This document shows, piece by piece, positions 35,055 to 45,021 of a DNA stretch of 64,000 nt; positions within the stretch are counted from its first letter, which is position 1, and every line of letters starts with the position of its first letter. Origin of the DNA: Prostheceraeus crozeri. Lineage: Eukaryota; Platyhelminthes; Polycladida; Euryleptidae. The notes under the pieces were generated by a model that saw nothing but the letters and a program-made list of their open reading frames with translations, searched no databases and was not told where the DNA came from. The translations under genes and the position numbers were made by a program. Where the stretch lies: assembly GCA_907163375.1 (NCBI GenBank), contig CAJQUW010008955.1, positions 65,561 through 129,560 on the forward strand, in the 5' to 3' direction.

Positions 35055-37489
35055 TCCATAAGCTGAATGATTGTTCTATCGTTTTTTTTATTCCAAATTT
35101 CAAATATCTTTTACACTATACTACTCAATAAACTGTGATACTTGCGGTCGGACAAGGCTGCATCAAGAAAAATCTAAAGGAATATTTCAGAGTAGCCTTT
35201 TCCGATAATCGTTTGTACTGCCATTTTTATTTAGGTTTGTTATCAGGGATCGCAATTTTCCGTTTTTTTTACGAAATTAAAACTTATAATTGTTTAATTG
35301 TTAATAATTGTTATAAAAAGTTGGCCTAAATTGTTTTGTATTCCGAAGTTTCATAAGTCACATCATATAAGTTTTAGATTTATTGCTGGGAGCGCGCAAG
35401 TGTACGAGTACACAATTGTCAGTTGTTCTTATTAAGGGGTCTTTCCCTTAATAAGAGAACTTTTTTAAAACTTTATTGTGAAGCAATACACTAAGAATAG
35501 AGGCTTCCGATGTTTTTGGAGCATTAAGTCGTACTGAAGAAATTTTTGAACGTTGCAAATAATAAAAAATAATGTCTTTTCATTCAAGTATTCGATTTTT
35601 CTACAGTGTACACTAACCTCATCATGAAAGACATATGGTGCACATTTTTGTTAAGCTTGCTGGAGTAGTTTTTAACTCCACGTCCGAGAAAATTTCTTTG
35701 TGTTTGGTTTTTCAATAAAACTTTTTTTTCGCTGGTAAAACGTACAAAGGTTTATCACCTGTTTTAGTTTGGAAATGTTGAAGTCGGCAATTAAGTTTGT
35801 TTATTTCGGGAAGTTTTCGATTGTTTTTGATTTTGGCTTGGCCATTTCAAGCAGGTTTAGGGGCATTCCTATGGGGGGAAATGGAAAATTTTGCTAGCCC
35901 TATGGTTAGCTGATTTTTGTTTTTGTGCCACTGGTGGAATTCGTTTTTATTGAAAATCGTTAGTGGTTTCGAACAAGAAATTCGGATTAGCTAGATTGAT
36001 GTCTTGCAACACGTTACATTCGATTGATATATGTTTATTCAATTTATAAACATTTTGACTACTTTGGTGACTAAGACGTTATCCCGCGGATTTGAAGGCT
36101 GGAGAGAAATGGGGACGGATAAACACCTCAGTTGAATATCTCGATGTTCAAGTCTTAATATTTTGTGAGTGATGGTTTACATACATCAGTTTTTCATAAG
36201 TTTGGGTTGAGCAATTTTGTTTTGATGTTATTGTTTTCCACTTTACACCGACAGTCTTCTTCTCTCTTCATATGGGTGCGAATGTCTTTGCAGTCAAGTT
36301 CTTCGTTACCTTAGGATATGTTCTCAAATCTGCCGGAATGCCATTGTTAAAGCTAAAAGCATGTTTAAAGTTTTTGTGAAAACGCGGATATGAAGCCTGC
36401 AAGTTAATCAAATGTATAGGAGAGATGATTGAAAAAGCATTTTTTAGTTTTGTTTAAATTTGGTTTTGCAGTCAGCCAGAGGAATTTTGTATTTTTGTGT
36501 GGCTTCATTTAAGAGTGTTATCATTGTTTTAAGTCATGTGTGGGGTCCGCCTTTATTTATTATAAGGGGCGGGGGTCCGCCAGCTATGGGTTTGAAGCGT
36601 ACAAAAATGTTAAAGGACCCGAAAACGCGACCTAGCTGGTCATTTTGCTGATGAATGAACCCCTTCTATGTTTATTCTTTTCTGGTATGTCTTGTATAAA
36701 GATTGTAAATATGTTTTTATTGATTCGGTACGCCATCTAAGTATTTATTTCTTTTATATTACCCGATGACCGGCTGGTGAACGCTTTCAACAGACCTTTT
36801 CAGGGCATACACTTATTAAGCATATATTAACTTTTTATTGTAATATTATTGTTCATTCGAAGTGGCACTAACCTGACTTTTCCCATAATTATAATGTAAA
36901 TATTTCAAATTTACGCATTCAAACCCCGGTTGTTCCCGATTTTCCGTTTTTTATGTAGCTCTACCTTGTTTCATTTACGTTTTAAGTCACATAATCGTCA
37001 TATAAGCAATGATTCAGCATAATTTAGAGCATGCAAAAAGGGGGGGGAAAGGGTTTTTTTATGAACCTCAATATGAAACATTTTCTTCTGCATCTATTCT
37101 ACCAATTCCTGGTCAAAAAACATTGCCAAGACTAATTCACAATTCTGCTGTTAAATTAACTTAATTGCATTTTTTACTATTTCAATCACCATAAACAGGC
37201 ATGGATATAGGTCTGATTTTATGTGTTTAATGCATGATCCATATTGCATGATGCCGATATTTTAAGCGGATGTTCCAAGTCAGCTAGCAGTTTGTGATTC
37301 CCAGTTTTATGTTATTTTGCTCATGTCCAAATTACGTTCAGTTTGAAATGTAAATAGCAATGTGCCTTATCAACAATTGTGATATTTTTCCTTACTTATA
37401 TCGTGAAGGGGTAATGAGGTATGTCAGTGGGAAAATCAGTTTAAAAGAAGGTTTTATTATATTAACAGAAAGTAGTTGATAAATAATAA
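35055..37489. other. Noncoding interior of the 9.26-kb element (right half)
   Basis: AT-rich, with no recognised protein. It holds the hairpin at 35427-35456 and a short run of seven or more Gs near 37041. A frame at 36460-36651 (MVLQSARGILYFCVASFKSV...) is not recognised. Confidence 0.4.
35427..35456. repeat. Perfect 12-bp hairpin
   Basis: TCTTATTAAGGG, six bases (GTCTTT), then the exact complement CCCTTAATAAGA. A T-rich run follows downstream, but it is not placed next to a gene. Confidence 0.75.
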
Positions 37490-37645
37490 ACGTTTGTATC
37501 ACCCACTTTCTTCAAACGTTTTTTTAGAGTAACGTTGAATCAACGTTTATATCAGCGGCCAAAAGCGTCACGATATCAACCATCCATTCAAACGTTGAAT
37601 CAACCGTTTATCAACCAAAATCTCGTTGAAACATCAACGTTTTTT
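37490..37645. repeat. Right AACGTTGA-rich region
   Basis: Words AACGTTGAATCAACGTTTAT, AAACGTTGAATCAACCGTTT and CATCAACGTTTTTTCACC recur here and again near 37880. This is the counterpart of the left array and a denser form of the same motif. Confidence 0.65.
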
Positions 37646-37651
37646 CACCGG

Positions 37652-37877
37652 TTTTTTTTTTTTTTATTTTGTTGTTATTTTTTTTTTTTTTATTTTTGCG
37701 CTGTTTTTTTTTTTTTTTTTTTTTTTTGGGGTTTTTTTTGTTCTTTTTGTTTTGTTTTTTTTTTGTGATTTTTTTTTGTTTTTGTTTGTTTTTTTTTTTT
37801 TTTTTTTTTTTTGTTTTTTTTTTATTATTTTTTTTTTTGTTTTTTTTGTTTTGTTTTGTTTTTTTTATTTTTTTTGG
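37652..37877. repeat. T-rich low-complexity block
   Basis: About 225 bases of T runs broken by single G or A. Long frames on either strand here (poly-F or poly-K) are artefacts. Confidence 0.9.
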
Positions 37878-37913
37878 ATTCAACGTTATCTTTTTAATTG
37901 AGGATGTCTTAAT

Positions 37914-38325
37914 AGGAAAACTCTTCGGCTTCTCCATTTGGGGTTGCTGATTGAAACTGGGAACTTAGGATGAATGCTTGATGCGCCAAAGCGAAGTGAC
38001 CAAAATGTAATGTTATTGCATATAATGTCCGTTGAACCGTGACCCACCTTGTCTTCTGACCGAGATTTTTAAGGTCTCGGTCCAGCAGGGACAAATTGTA
38101 TGTCGAACAGGAAACTCTTCGGTTTGTGCAGTTGGGTTGCATGAGAGCTGCGGAGAACTTTGGACGAGGATACTTGAACGCGTGAAAACGAAGTGATCTA
38201 AATGTAATTGCATACATTATCATGTCTTTAGACCGAGACCCTTGTACTCTGACCGAGTATTCTTCAATTTCAACGTTGTCCTCTGAACGAGATTTTTTAG
38301 GGTCTCGGTTCACGAGGGACATTTT
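37914..38325. repeat. Two diverged tandem units of about 195-215 bp
   Basis: Unit 1 starts AGGAAAACTCTTCGGCTT at 37914, and unit 2 starts AGGAAACTCTTCGGTTT at 38109. Shared words include TTGGGGTTGC/TTGGGTTGC, AAAGCGAAGTGA/AAACGAAGTGA, AAATGTAAT and CCGAGATTTTTAAGGTCTCGG with its variant. The 158-codon minus-strand frame across them follows the repeat and is not a recognised protein. Confidence 0.7.
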
Positions 38326-39126
38326 CGTGGTTTTTGGAGATTTTGAGAGGGTTAATGTGATATAAATGAAAAATTTCTTTTGCATAGATGTTTAAGAGCA
38401 TGGGATCTCTCCTTATGCTGTGAAATTTCATCGATTCCTGGACAAAATTTCTTGGTTTCCAGCATCCATATGAAATTTTTGGGAATATTCAAATTATTCT
38501 CTGGTCGAAAAAAAACGGATAAAAAATATTTTTAAATCAATATTGCACACTTGTAACGGCATCAAACTGAATTTTTCTTTACGGTTGATTTATAAAACTA
38601 GCACACTAGAGGATTCGTTTGGGTGCAAAAACGTTTAATGGAAGAATCAATATTCTTCGGAGAAAAGGTTACCTCGGTCATGAAGGACAGAAAACTGTCT
38701 TCGGTCAGAGGACATTTTTTTCATTGGACAATGGAAACCAGTGAAGTGAAAATTACGATTATTAATATTGATTATAATATGTTAAAATTAGACTGTTACT
38801 TAAAGAGCTGATCTTCTTCTTTCCGAATTGATATGTTATATAAATATTGAGTTGGGTGTATTTGAATGTATCTATATCGAAAATCCGTGTTGAAGTGAGG
38901 AGTACTGCAACTTTTGGACATGCTTTTTTTTTGGTTTTTTTCGGCAGAAAAACGGCAACTTGTGAAGAAGGTCTTGGCTTTGTGACTTTTTAAAAACCAT
39001 GCCATAATAGATGAGATCTTTACGGTTCGATTGAAAAAAAAACTATTGAAATCGGTTCAGAAATATGGATTTTACAAATCAAAGACACATTTTCGTCAAA
39101 TGTTGTGGATTAAATTGGATTTACCC

Positions 39127-39599
39127 TACTATTCACGTATCGCACAATGCCACACCCTGGACTGGACGGTCTATCTCCCGCTGAAAGCCTTCATGGTAGA
39201 AAGCCGAAAAATCTGCTATCCCTCGTATCAAAACAAAGGAAGGCGGAAGAAAGTTGTCCCACCAATAGAAAATGTCAGTTCCAGGTAGGTACACATGTAT
39301 ACTACAAGAATTATGGCAAAGGACCCAAATGGTTACCTGGCATTGTAATCGAGTGCAGAGGAAGAATGGTGAGGATCCTACAAACTGATAGAGGCGTGGT
39401 CAAGCGACATGTGAACCAACTACAAATGCGACTGGTCGAGGATGAGAGAGAGCGCGAAGAATCTTCAGCTCGTGATCAAACATTTGTGCAACCGAACACT
39501 GACTCAAATGTGTTAACTCAGCCTGACATCACCGACACTCCACGCAGAAATCCTCGTCGAAAGCGTGATCCTCCTATTCGCTATGGATTCAGTGACTGA
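39127..39599 (+). pseudogene. pol: Gypsy integrase C-terminal part, separated by the insertion
   Basis: Read directly after the left half, with one TACT counted once, the protein continues QVLFTYRTMPHPGLDGLSPA, then ESLHGRKPKNLLSLVSKQ. This is the conserved C-terminal end of the Gypsy integrase core, followed by a chromatin-reader-like tail (THVYYKNYGKGPKWLPGIVI, RGVVKRHVNQLQMRL). It ends RNPRRKRDPPIRYGFSD at the TGA 39597-39599, 26 bases before the polypurine tract. This half is uninterrupted. Confidence 0.88.
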
Positions 39600-39625
39600 A
39601 TGTGGTTATGTGACAATAAATTCTT

Positions 39626-39637
39626 AGGGGGGAAGAA
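39626..39637 (+). promoter_or_regulatory. Polypurine tract of the Gypsy element
   Basis: AGGGGGGAAGAA ends immediately before the 3' LTR (TGATGT). It primes second-strand synthesis in LTR retrotransposons. Confidence 0.85.
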
Positions 39638-39794
39638 TGATGTATCGCATATAACAATGAATGTTTTTGTTTAACTAACGCTTGTAACTGAACAATTTAA
39701 ATATACGACGATCTGAGACAAAATAGAAAACACGTGAATGAACGAGACTTGCTTTGTTAAGTAAACGGAACGTTGGCTAGCGCAGGATATATCA
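39638..39794 (+). repeat. 3' LTR of the Gypsy element
   Basis: 157 bases, 155 identical to the 5' LTR. Confidence 0.93.
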
Positions 39795-40591
39795 TATATT
39801 TACTTATATATACTTGTATATTGTATGTACTTGGCTACAGAAGGACGTTTCTGTCATGGCCAAGAACTTAAAATGAGCGGGAATGAGCTTTTCTAAATGC
39901 TAGGTCGATCCAACACATTTGTTCTGCTTCTAAGGCAGAACACGAAATTATTAGATGTTTTTCAAAGCAACCTTGAAAATTTGATGTTGTTCTGAAAACA
40001 GAACAGAGCAAATGAATCGGGTTTCGTACGGCTTCGTCAAATTGATGTCGTTCTAGAATCAGAACATAACTTATGAAATGGCTGTTACTCAATGGCACTG
40101 TCTATGGTCCTGACCATAGAGTAAGTATATTTAGGTAGAGTGGTAACTCAGCATTTATTAAATCCCCAATGTGTATACACTTTCGATTTTATTGAATGAA
40201 CTCAAGGGAGATACAGTCGGAATTGTTTCCAAATGAGATATACACTTTTATGCAGTTTTGAAGAAATTACAACGGAATTGACTGATCATGATATCATAAA
40301 TCAGAAGGAAATGATATTATTTTATAGATCGTCCGTGTCATGACATTAACTACTCGAAGACCTGCGCTGTTGCTTTCCTGCTCAACCTCAAGAGAATCTT
40401 CTTAAGCGTGATCACATCATAAGCAACCTGCCAGTGGTAGAGCAAAATAACATAATCAAATACAATGATTTCAATTAACTTTGAAAGATGTAAATGGGTC
40501 CACATCACTATTCAGATTCGAAATGAAACATGAATTTAGTGAATCATGAAATCATGCCGGTGAAAATTGAATTAAAAACTTGAAATTTCAG

Positions 40592-40889
40592 TGTTTTAGT
40601 CGAACAATAAAACAAATGTAAGTCGGATCAAGAGATGATTTTATTGATGAATTGCAAAGGTTTATATACAGAGGTTGGAACACTTATGAGTGAACACAAC
40701 TGGTGTCTTCATTTAAAGAAATTAAATGATTATATTCAAAAATTATGATGTCACAGTGCTTAGAAAATTCATTTAGAATTTTCTGGATTTTATTTAGAGA
40801 TTTTTATCTCATGAAATTATAACTTTGCGCGAACGCGCCAAATTCGAAATTTCGAGTTTCTACAAATTTTATTGTAACTTGCTGTTACA
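40592..40889 (-). repeat. 3' LTR of a second Ty3/Gypsy family
   Basis: Read on the minus strand, the 298-base unit starts TGTAACAGCAAGTTACAATA and ends GTTCGACTAAAACA (TG...CA). It contains a TATA-like TATATAAAC (about 40670) and an AATAAAA before the end, in the order expected of an LTR promoter and poly(A) signal. No second LTR is present in the window. Confidence 0.7.
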
Positions 40890-40902
40890 ACTTCTTCCCA
40901 TT
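40890..40902 (-). promoter_or_regulatory. Polypurine tract of the captured Gypsy fragment
   Basis: On the minus strand, AATGGGAAGAAGT lies directly before the LTR start TGTAAC. It overlaps the stop codon of the integrase frame, as is common in compact elements. Confidence 0.7.
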
Positions 40903-41725
40903 AAACGAAGTCGTTGTACTTCTCCGGCTTCTTGCGTATTCGATCACTCCTGCGCAACGGTTGGGGCGAAGATATCGTAGTCGGAGATAACGGAGAGAAA
41001 GCAGTTGGCGGCGATAGATCGGCGACGGTGGGAGTTGGTGGAGTCTCATCGATTGGCGTGATTGAATTTTCAGGCGGCGAATCGGTTGGGAGATGAGGAG
41101 TTAATGTCGGAGTGGATGGAGGCGCGATTTCCGGGGATGGTGTCAGAGATGGAGGCGGAATAGTAATCTGGTCTCTGTGCCTTCGATGAACCGTATTGTC
41201 GGCGCAATCAAGAACGTGGAACATGTTAGCTCCGATGCGATTCAGAATTAATCCTTCGCTAACTCCTTGTTCATTTCCACGGTAAAACTGGATTTCGGTG
41301 GTGTCCATCGCGTTCATTCGTAGGATTCGACCTTTGAATAATTGTGCGAGTATCTTCCCTGTTCCCAGATGTTTAGTATTCCGGTAGTATAGGAGGAATG
41401 TGTCGATGGCCTGGTCTAGCTCGTCAAGGGTGGTTGGCTGGGATGCTTTTATTGCGGCTTTGAGGGTACGGACAAAGTTTTCCGCTAGACCATTTGATTG
41501 CGGATGACGCGGTGCTATAGTCATTTGAATGCATCCAATTTGTTTGAGCCATTCCTTCAGGGATTTTGAGACAAACGGTGTACCATTGTCAGAAACAATA
41601 GTTTGAGCAACTCCTTCCCGTGCGAAGTACTTCCGAAGTGCGGACTTGACGAAATCAGAATTGGCGGATTTAGTTATCAAGACTTCAGGCCACTTGCTGT
41701 AGGCGTCAATTATGACGAGAAAGCA
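40901..41725 (-). pseudogene. pol: Ty3/Gypsy integrase, 5'-truncated
   Basis: This is the strand-transfer enzyme of a retrotransposon. The readable protein begins at LVIIDAYSKWPEV, which holds the first catalytic aspartate. It continues TIVSDNGTPFVSKSLKEWLK (second aspartate) and HPQSNGLAENFVRTLKAAI (the glutamate), so the DDE core is almost whole. A proline- and threonine-rich tail follows (SLTPSPEIAPPSTPTLTP), ending RRSDRIRKKPEKYNDFV. The upstream residues MKKSRSCFAFLFCF come from the junction and the surrounding element, not from integrase. The start is thus lost at a breakpoint near 41722, where GAAAGCAAAACAA occurs twice in tandem. Everything 5' of this (gag to RNase H, and the 5' LTR) is missing. 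Confidence 0.88.
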
Positions 41726-42075
41726 AAACAAGAAAGCAAAACAAGATCTCGACTTTTTCATGAAGACTTACATTACATTACGGATCATGAAATTCTCTTG
41801 ATAATCAACATAATTTCAGCTTAGCTACGATGCTTATTAGCAAATATGCATGCCTTTTGATATCCAACTTGTTTCATACTAATTATTCAGGAGTCACCTC
41901 GGCAGTATTTAAATTGGCAAATTTTGATTTTTTTCAAAAGTGCTCAAGTAATTTTTTGGACCACGTGAATGCAATCTCCGCAAAAAACTGAATCTTTTGA
42001 TATATATTTTCACTGCATACATATTCTTTTTTGAGTCGACACTCTACCTATATATCCCTACTCTATGGTCCTGAC

Positions 42076-42998
42076 TGAAGGTCATTGTGAAATTTTCAAG
42101 GTTTGCTGTATTAATTAAACCGATTGCCATGTCTGTCTGATTACATTCATGGAAATGAGATCAAGCTGTAAGAATTTCACAATTTCAGTTTCAGTCCAAT
42201 AAAATTATATCATAATAAACTAGCGAGTAAAATCTGATGTTTTGCCTTTCATTGAAAGCAACATTATTTTCATGCCTTCTTGTCAATATGCTTGCGATTT
42301 GACGCAAAAAGAAAAGGGCCAGGCGAAAGTTTGGAATTCAGCATCTGTTTGAACTCTAAGCTCTACATCTTTTTGTTTAACTACTATAAAAAAATTTTAG
42401 CCAGTATCATGTGGAATTATTTGATTTTATCAATAACAGCTGATCGTTCAAAATGGTAAGTTTGATTCGCTGAATTTGCAGTATCCATCCTCTACTTCTA
42501 TCCAAAACTATGTCTACTATTTATGTGAGGAAAATGTCAGAAACATGAATTGCCTTTTTCTGTTTAAATGTATTTCCGTCGTGTGATAGGCGGTGATTGT
42601 CATCGTGATAATTAATGACCATAAACACACTTCAAATGCAGGGAGGCACGGCTTGACACAACGATGCTTTGGAAATTCTTCCGGTTATGTTGCTTCACAA
42701 CATGCACATTCAAGGCATTTATCTTCAGTGAAGCGCAACAATTGCTCACTCACTTTAACGATAATAAGCTGATTAGGAGTTAGCAATGATATAACACGTC
42801 ATTTGATCCAATAGTATATCACCATGAGAAAAATGAAGCTCGTGCAACTAACAATCGATGATCATTAATGAAATTATGGCCTTCATTCATGTGCACAATA
42901 ATAAAGGCGCTTATGTAGAATTGTCATAGTAAATATTTGAGAGCTGTATATACATACGAGTATATGCTGGTTTTTTGATATGTAATATGTAAATAATA
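42076..42998. other. Noncoding stretch
   Basis: No recognised gene. ATGGTAAGT at 42453 looks like a start codon followed directly by a splice donor, an arrangement seen in some host genes, but I cannot find a following exon. Confidence 0.4.
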
Positions 42999-43000
42999 TT

Positions 43001-43033
<33 letters not shown>

Positions 43034-43170
43034 CGAAATATATTTATATATATATATTGATATAGATTATAAATATTTATTATATTATACTATATATATA
43101 TTTATATATATATAGATATTTATATATATTATTTTATATATATACGAATATATATATATATATATATATT
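42999..43170. repeat. (TA)n microsatellite, imperfect
   Basis: About 170 bases of TATA repeats, with interruptions such as ACGAAATATATTT and ATTGATATAGATTATAAAT. Confidence 0.95.
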
Positions 43171-44872
43171 CGCATGAACGATGCGATCGGCGAGCTCTAG
43201 CCATGGGGATGGTGGTAATCGAGGGAGGGGGGTTCGTTAGTTTTTTGCGGCAAACTCGAAATACTGTTAATACTGCAATCCCATGAGAACATGTTAGAAT
43301 GATAGATGATCGCTGTTTGTAGGAAATTTGATCAGTTGCATTTTTGCAAATAGCCCCGGTACATCACCGATGGATAATGCTTAAAGTTGGTTAGGAAGGG
43401 ATCTACCAGAAGCAAAAAAACCACCCATACGCACATATCTAGAGATGACCAAAGCATCCAATGACTACAACAGGCCAACATCCTTTCAAAATACGAGCGT
43501 GCACCACACACTACAAAGCACGTTCAGTCACCGAAGGCAATAGACATAGACCTGTCTTCATGCATCGTACAGGGAGGAGTTCTATCATCATCTCCAATCT
43601 TTGCATGGAAGAAAATCCCATTCCTACAGACACGACACTCAAGTCTGCATTGACGACACCGCGGCCAAACACAGATTTCAAGACAACACATGACAAACCA
43701 TCCTCACATCAATCATCTATCATCTACAATCTCATGGACTTAACAAAAAAATCTCCACGTCTGCCCTATCAGGACACAACAATGAGCATTACATTCCACA
43801 CTGGATCCCCATGAACATAGCACGAAACTCACTCACGTTTGACAACACTCCACTCACACTCTTTGCAACAACCGATTCCAGGCGTCATGCTAGATGCACA
43901 ACATACAATTATCAGTTCATGTTAGCAACATGTGCGAGTGAACAAAGCAAATCTTTAACTCATAAATAAATAAGTATTGAAACTACAAGGGACGAATAAA
44001 CTGCCCAAGATCGCCGCAGTTTCTGTGGAGACGACACAAAACCTTAACTACTAAACATGCGTCCTACCTTTTTCTAAACACCTCACACTACTCTACTACA
44101 TTCGAAGCAGCTTAATAGCAAAGCGGAAGACAACCATTTTCATCAAGGGAAATTGCGCTGCACCAAAACAGCTATTCAAACGAACACAAGCTCGTCAGTA
44201 TATTTCGAACACAGTCAATTTAACTAAATTAGTAACGCAAGTATTCCTTTACAATCCACGTTAGTTGCACAATCAGTCGACGGACGTGCAATCAAAACTC
44301 TGGCACAACTCTTCCCTATTGAAGGTATTTTTACACAAAATAGAGCCATTGTTCATTATTCTCCTCTGCCTCTTCTACAAATCACAGTCATACAACATCT
44401 CTTCTCCTGCACGCATACATACCACACTCGCAAGATGGGATCTGTCGGTTGCCCTCGTCAGTTAGACGGAGTTCAACCGCCGCTTTCAGTGGGCAATTGG
44501 TCCCCGACACCTTTTGCCCCCTGGACCCCAACCAATAGCAGGTAGGGATCGACGGATGCCAACACCGCAATAAGTAATACACGTCAATCATAGCTAGAGA
44601 TAGCAACTTTAGAGAAACAAGGTCAGATTGAAGAATTTATAAATGTTTAGAGTTTACCTTCCTTGCTTCGGCATATGGTTTCAGTCAAAATAAATACAAA
44701 AATAAAAATGAAAAGGAAAAAATATTTCAGTGCTCATTTCGCTTTAAACTTCAATGCAAATGTCATTAATCGCCGAGCGTTCAATCGTAGTTTTTACAGT
44801 CATCTCTGCCCACCCCAAGGCAATATGTACAAATAACATGATAAGACCAATTGATTAAAACACTTGTTTCGT
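43171..44872. other. Unassigned stretch with degenerate coding-like sequence
   Basis: The plus-strand frame 43461-43814 (MTTTGQHPFKIRACTTHYKA ... TFHTGSP) has ordinary amino-acid composition and ends in a 64-base segment (43766-43829) that recurs at 47113-47179, just before a LINE fragment. This suggests decayed retrotransposon sequence, but I cannot name the protein. A second frame, 44265-44465, follows the same strand. Confidence 0.35.
43766..43829. repeat. 64-bp segment repeated at 47113-47179
   Basis: CTATCAGGACACAACAAT ... GGATCCCCATGAACATAG ... ACGAAACT occurs at both places, with about six differences and a 3-base insertion. Confidence 0.8.
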
Positions 44873-45021
44873 ATGACACTTGATCACGTATAAAATTCGT
44901 AATGTCGAATTTATGACGAAGTAAATTTATTCGTCAAAAATAATTGAATTTAGTTAAATAAATTTATTTAATTACAGTGAATTCAAATTTATGACGAATT
45001 TTAGACTTGATCAAGTGTCAT
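44873..45021. mobile_element. 149-bp inverted-repeat element (MITE-like)
   Basis: ATGACACTTGATCA, then GTATAAAATTCGT, at the left matches the inverted right end with three mismatches over 28 bases. The interior is AT-rich and partly self-complementary. No clear duplication is visible. Confidence 0.65.

Larger units (their letters stand above)
29867..39126. mobile_element. 9.26-kb TIR element of unknown superfamily, no recognised transposase
   Basis: The ends are GGGTAAATCCAATTTA, then TCCACAACATTT. They match over 29 bases with one mismatch (T/A at base 17), starting at 29867 and, inverted, at 39126. TACT lies on each side (29863-29866 and 39127-39130). Removing the element and one TACT joins TARQV to LFTYRTMPH in frame, restoring the Gypsy integrase, so the boundaries are exact. 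Inside I see no transposase, integrase, polymerase or helicase. There are AACGTTGA-rich stretches near each end, CTCGGTC words, tandem repeats, a T-rich block and foldbacks. Ends beginning GGG and a 4-base duplication exclude hAT, Harbinger and Tc1/mariner. I cannot name the superfamily. It is younger than the Gypsy copy it interrupts. Confidence 0.85.
25658..39794 (+). mobile_element. Ty3/Gypsy LTR retrotransposon, interrupted by a 9.26-kb element
   Basis: Two 157-base LTRs (25658-25814 and 39638-39794) begin TGATGTATCG, end GGATATATCA and differ at only two adjacent positions (TTAATCAACG against TTAACTAACG). They are followed or preceded by a primer site and a polypurine tract, and flanked by TATAT on both sides (25653-25657 and 39795-39799), a 5-base duplication in an AT-rich site. 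The order gag, protease, reverse transcriptase, RNase H, integrase is that of Ty3/Gypsy. Without the insertion the element is about 4.87 kb. Its genes contain many stops and shifts despite the nearly identical LTRs. Confidence 0.93.
40115..42067. mobile_element. CATAGAGTA-ended TIR element with 8-bp duplication GTCCTGAC (possible P superfamily)
   Basis: The left end CATAGAGTAAGTATATTTAG, then GTAGAGTG, and the right end (reverse complement reads CATAGAGTAGGGATATATAG, then GTAGAGTG) form an imperfect 28-base inverted repeat. It is flanked by an exact 8-base duplication GTCCTGAC at 40107-40114 and 42068-42075. The outer CA ends and a GTCC-GAC-like 8-base target are what P elements of Drosophila show (published target preference GTCCGGAC). 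This suggests the P superfamily, but no THAP domain or P transposase is present to confirm it. It shares ends and much of its arms with 14742-17917, and contains a Ty3/Gypsy fragment of another family. Confidence 0.8.

Noticed and set aside
35427-35470. Hairpin followed by T run as a transcription terminator
   Set aside because: Rho-independent terminators are not expected in this eukaryotic context and there is no gene upstream.
37611-37950. Long phenylalanine-rich (plus) and lysine-rich (minus) frames
   Set aside because: They read through a T-rich low-complexity block; not genes.
29867-39126. The large TIR element as a Polinton/Maverick
   Set aside because: Its duplication is 4 bp rather than 6, the ends start GGG rather than AG, and no polymerase B, integrase, ATPase or capsid-like gene is visible.
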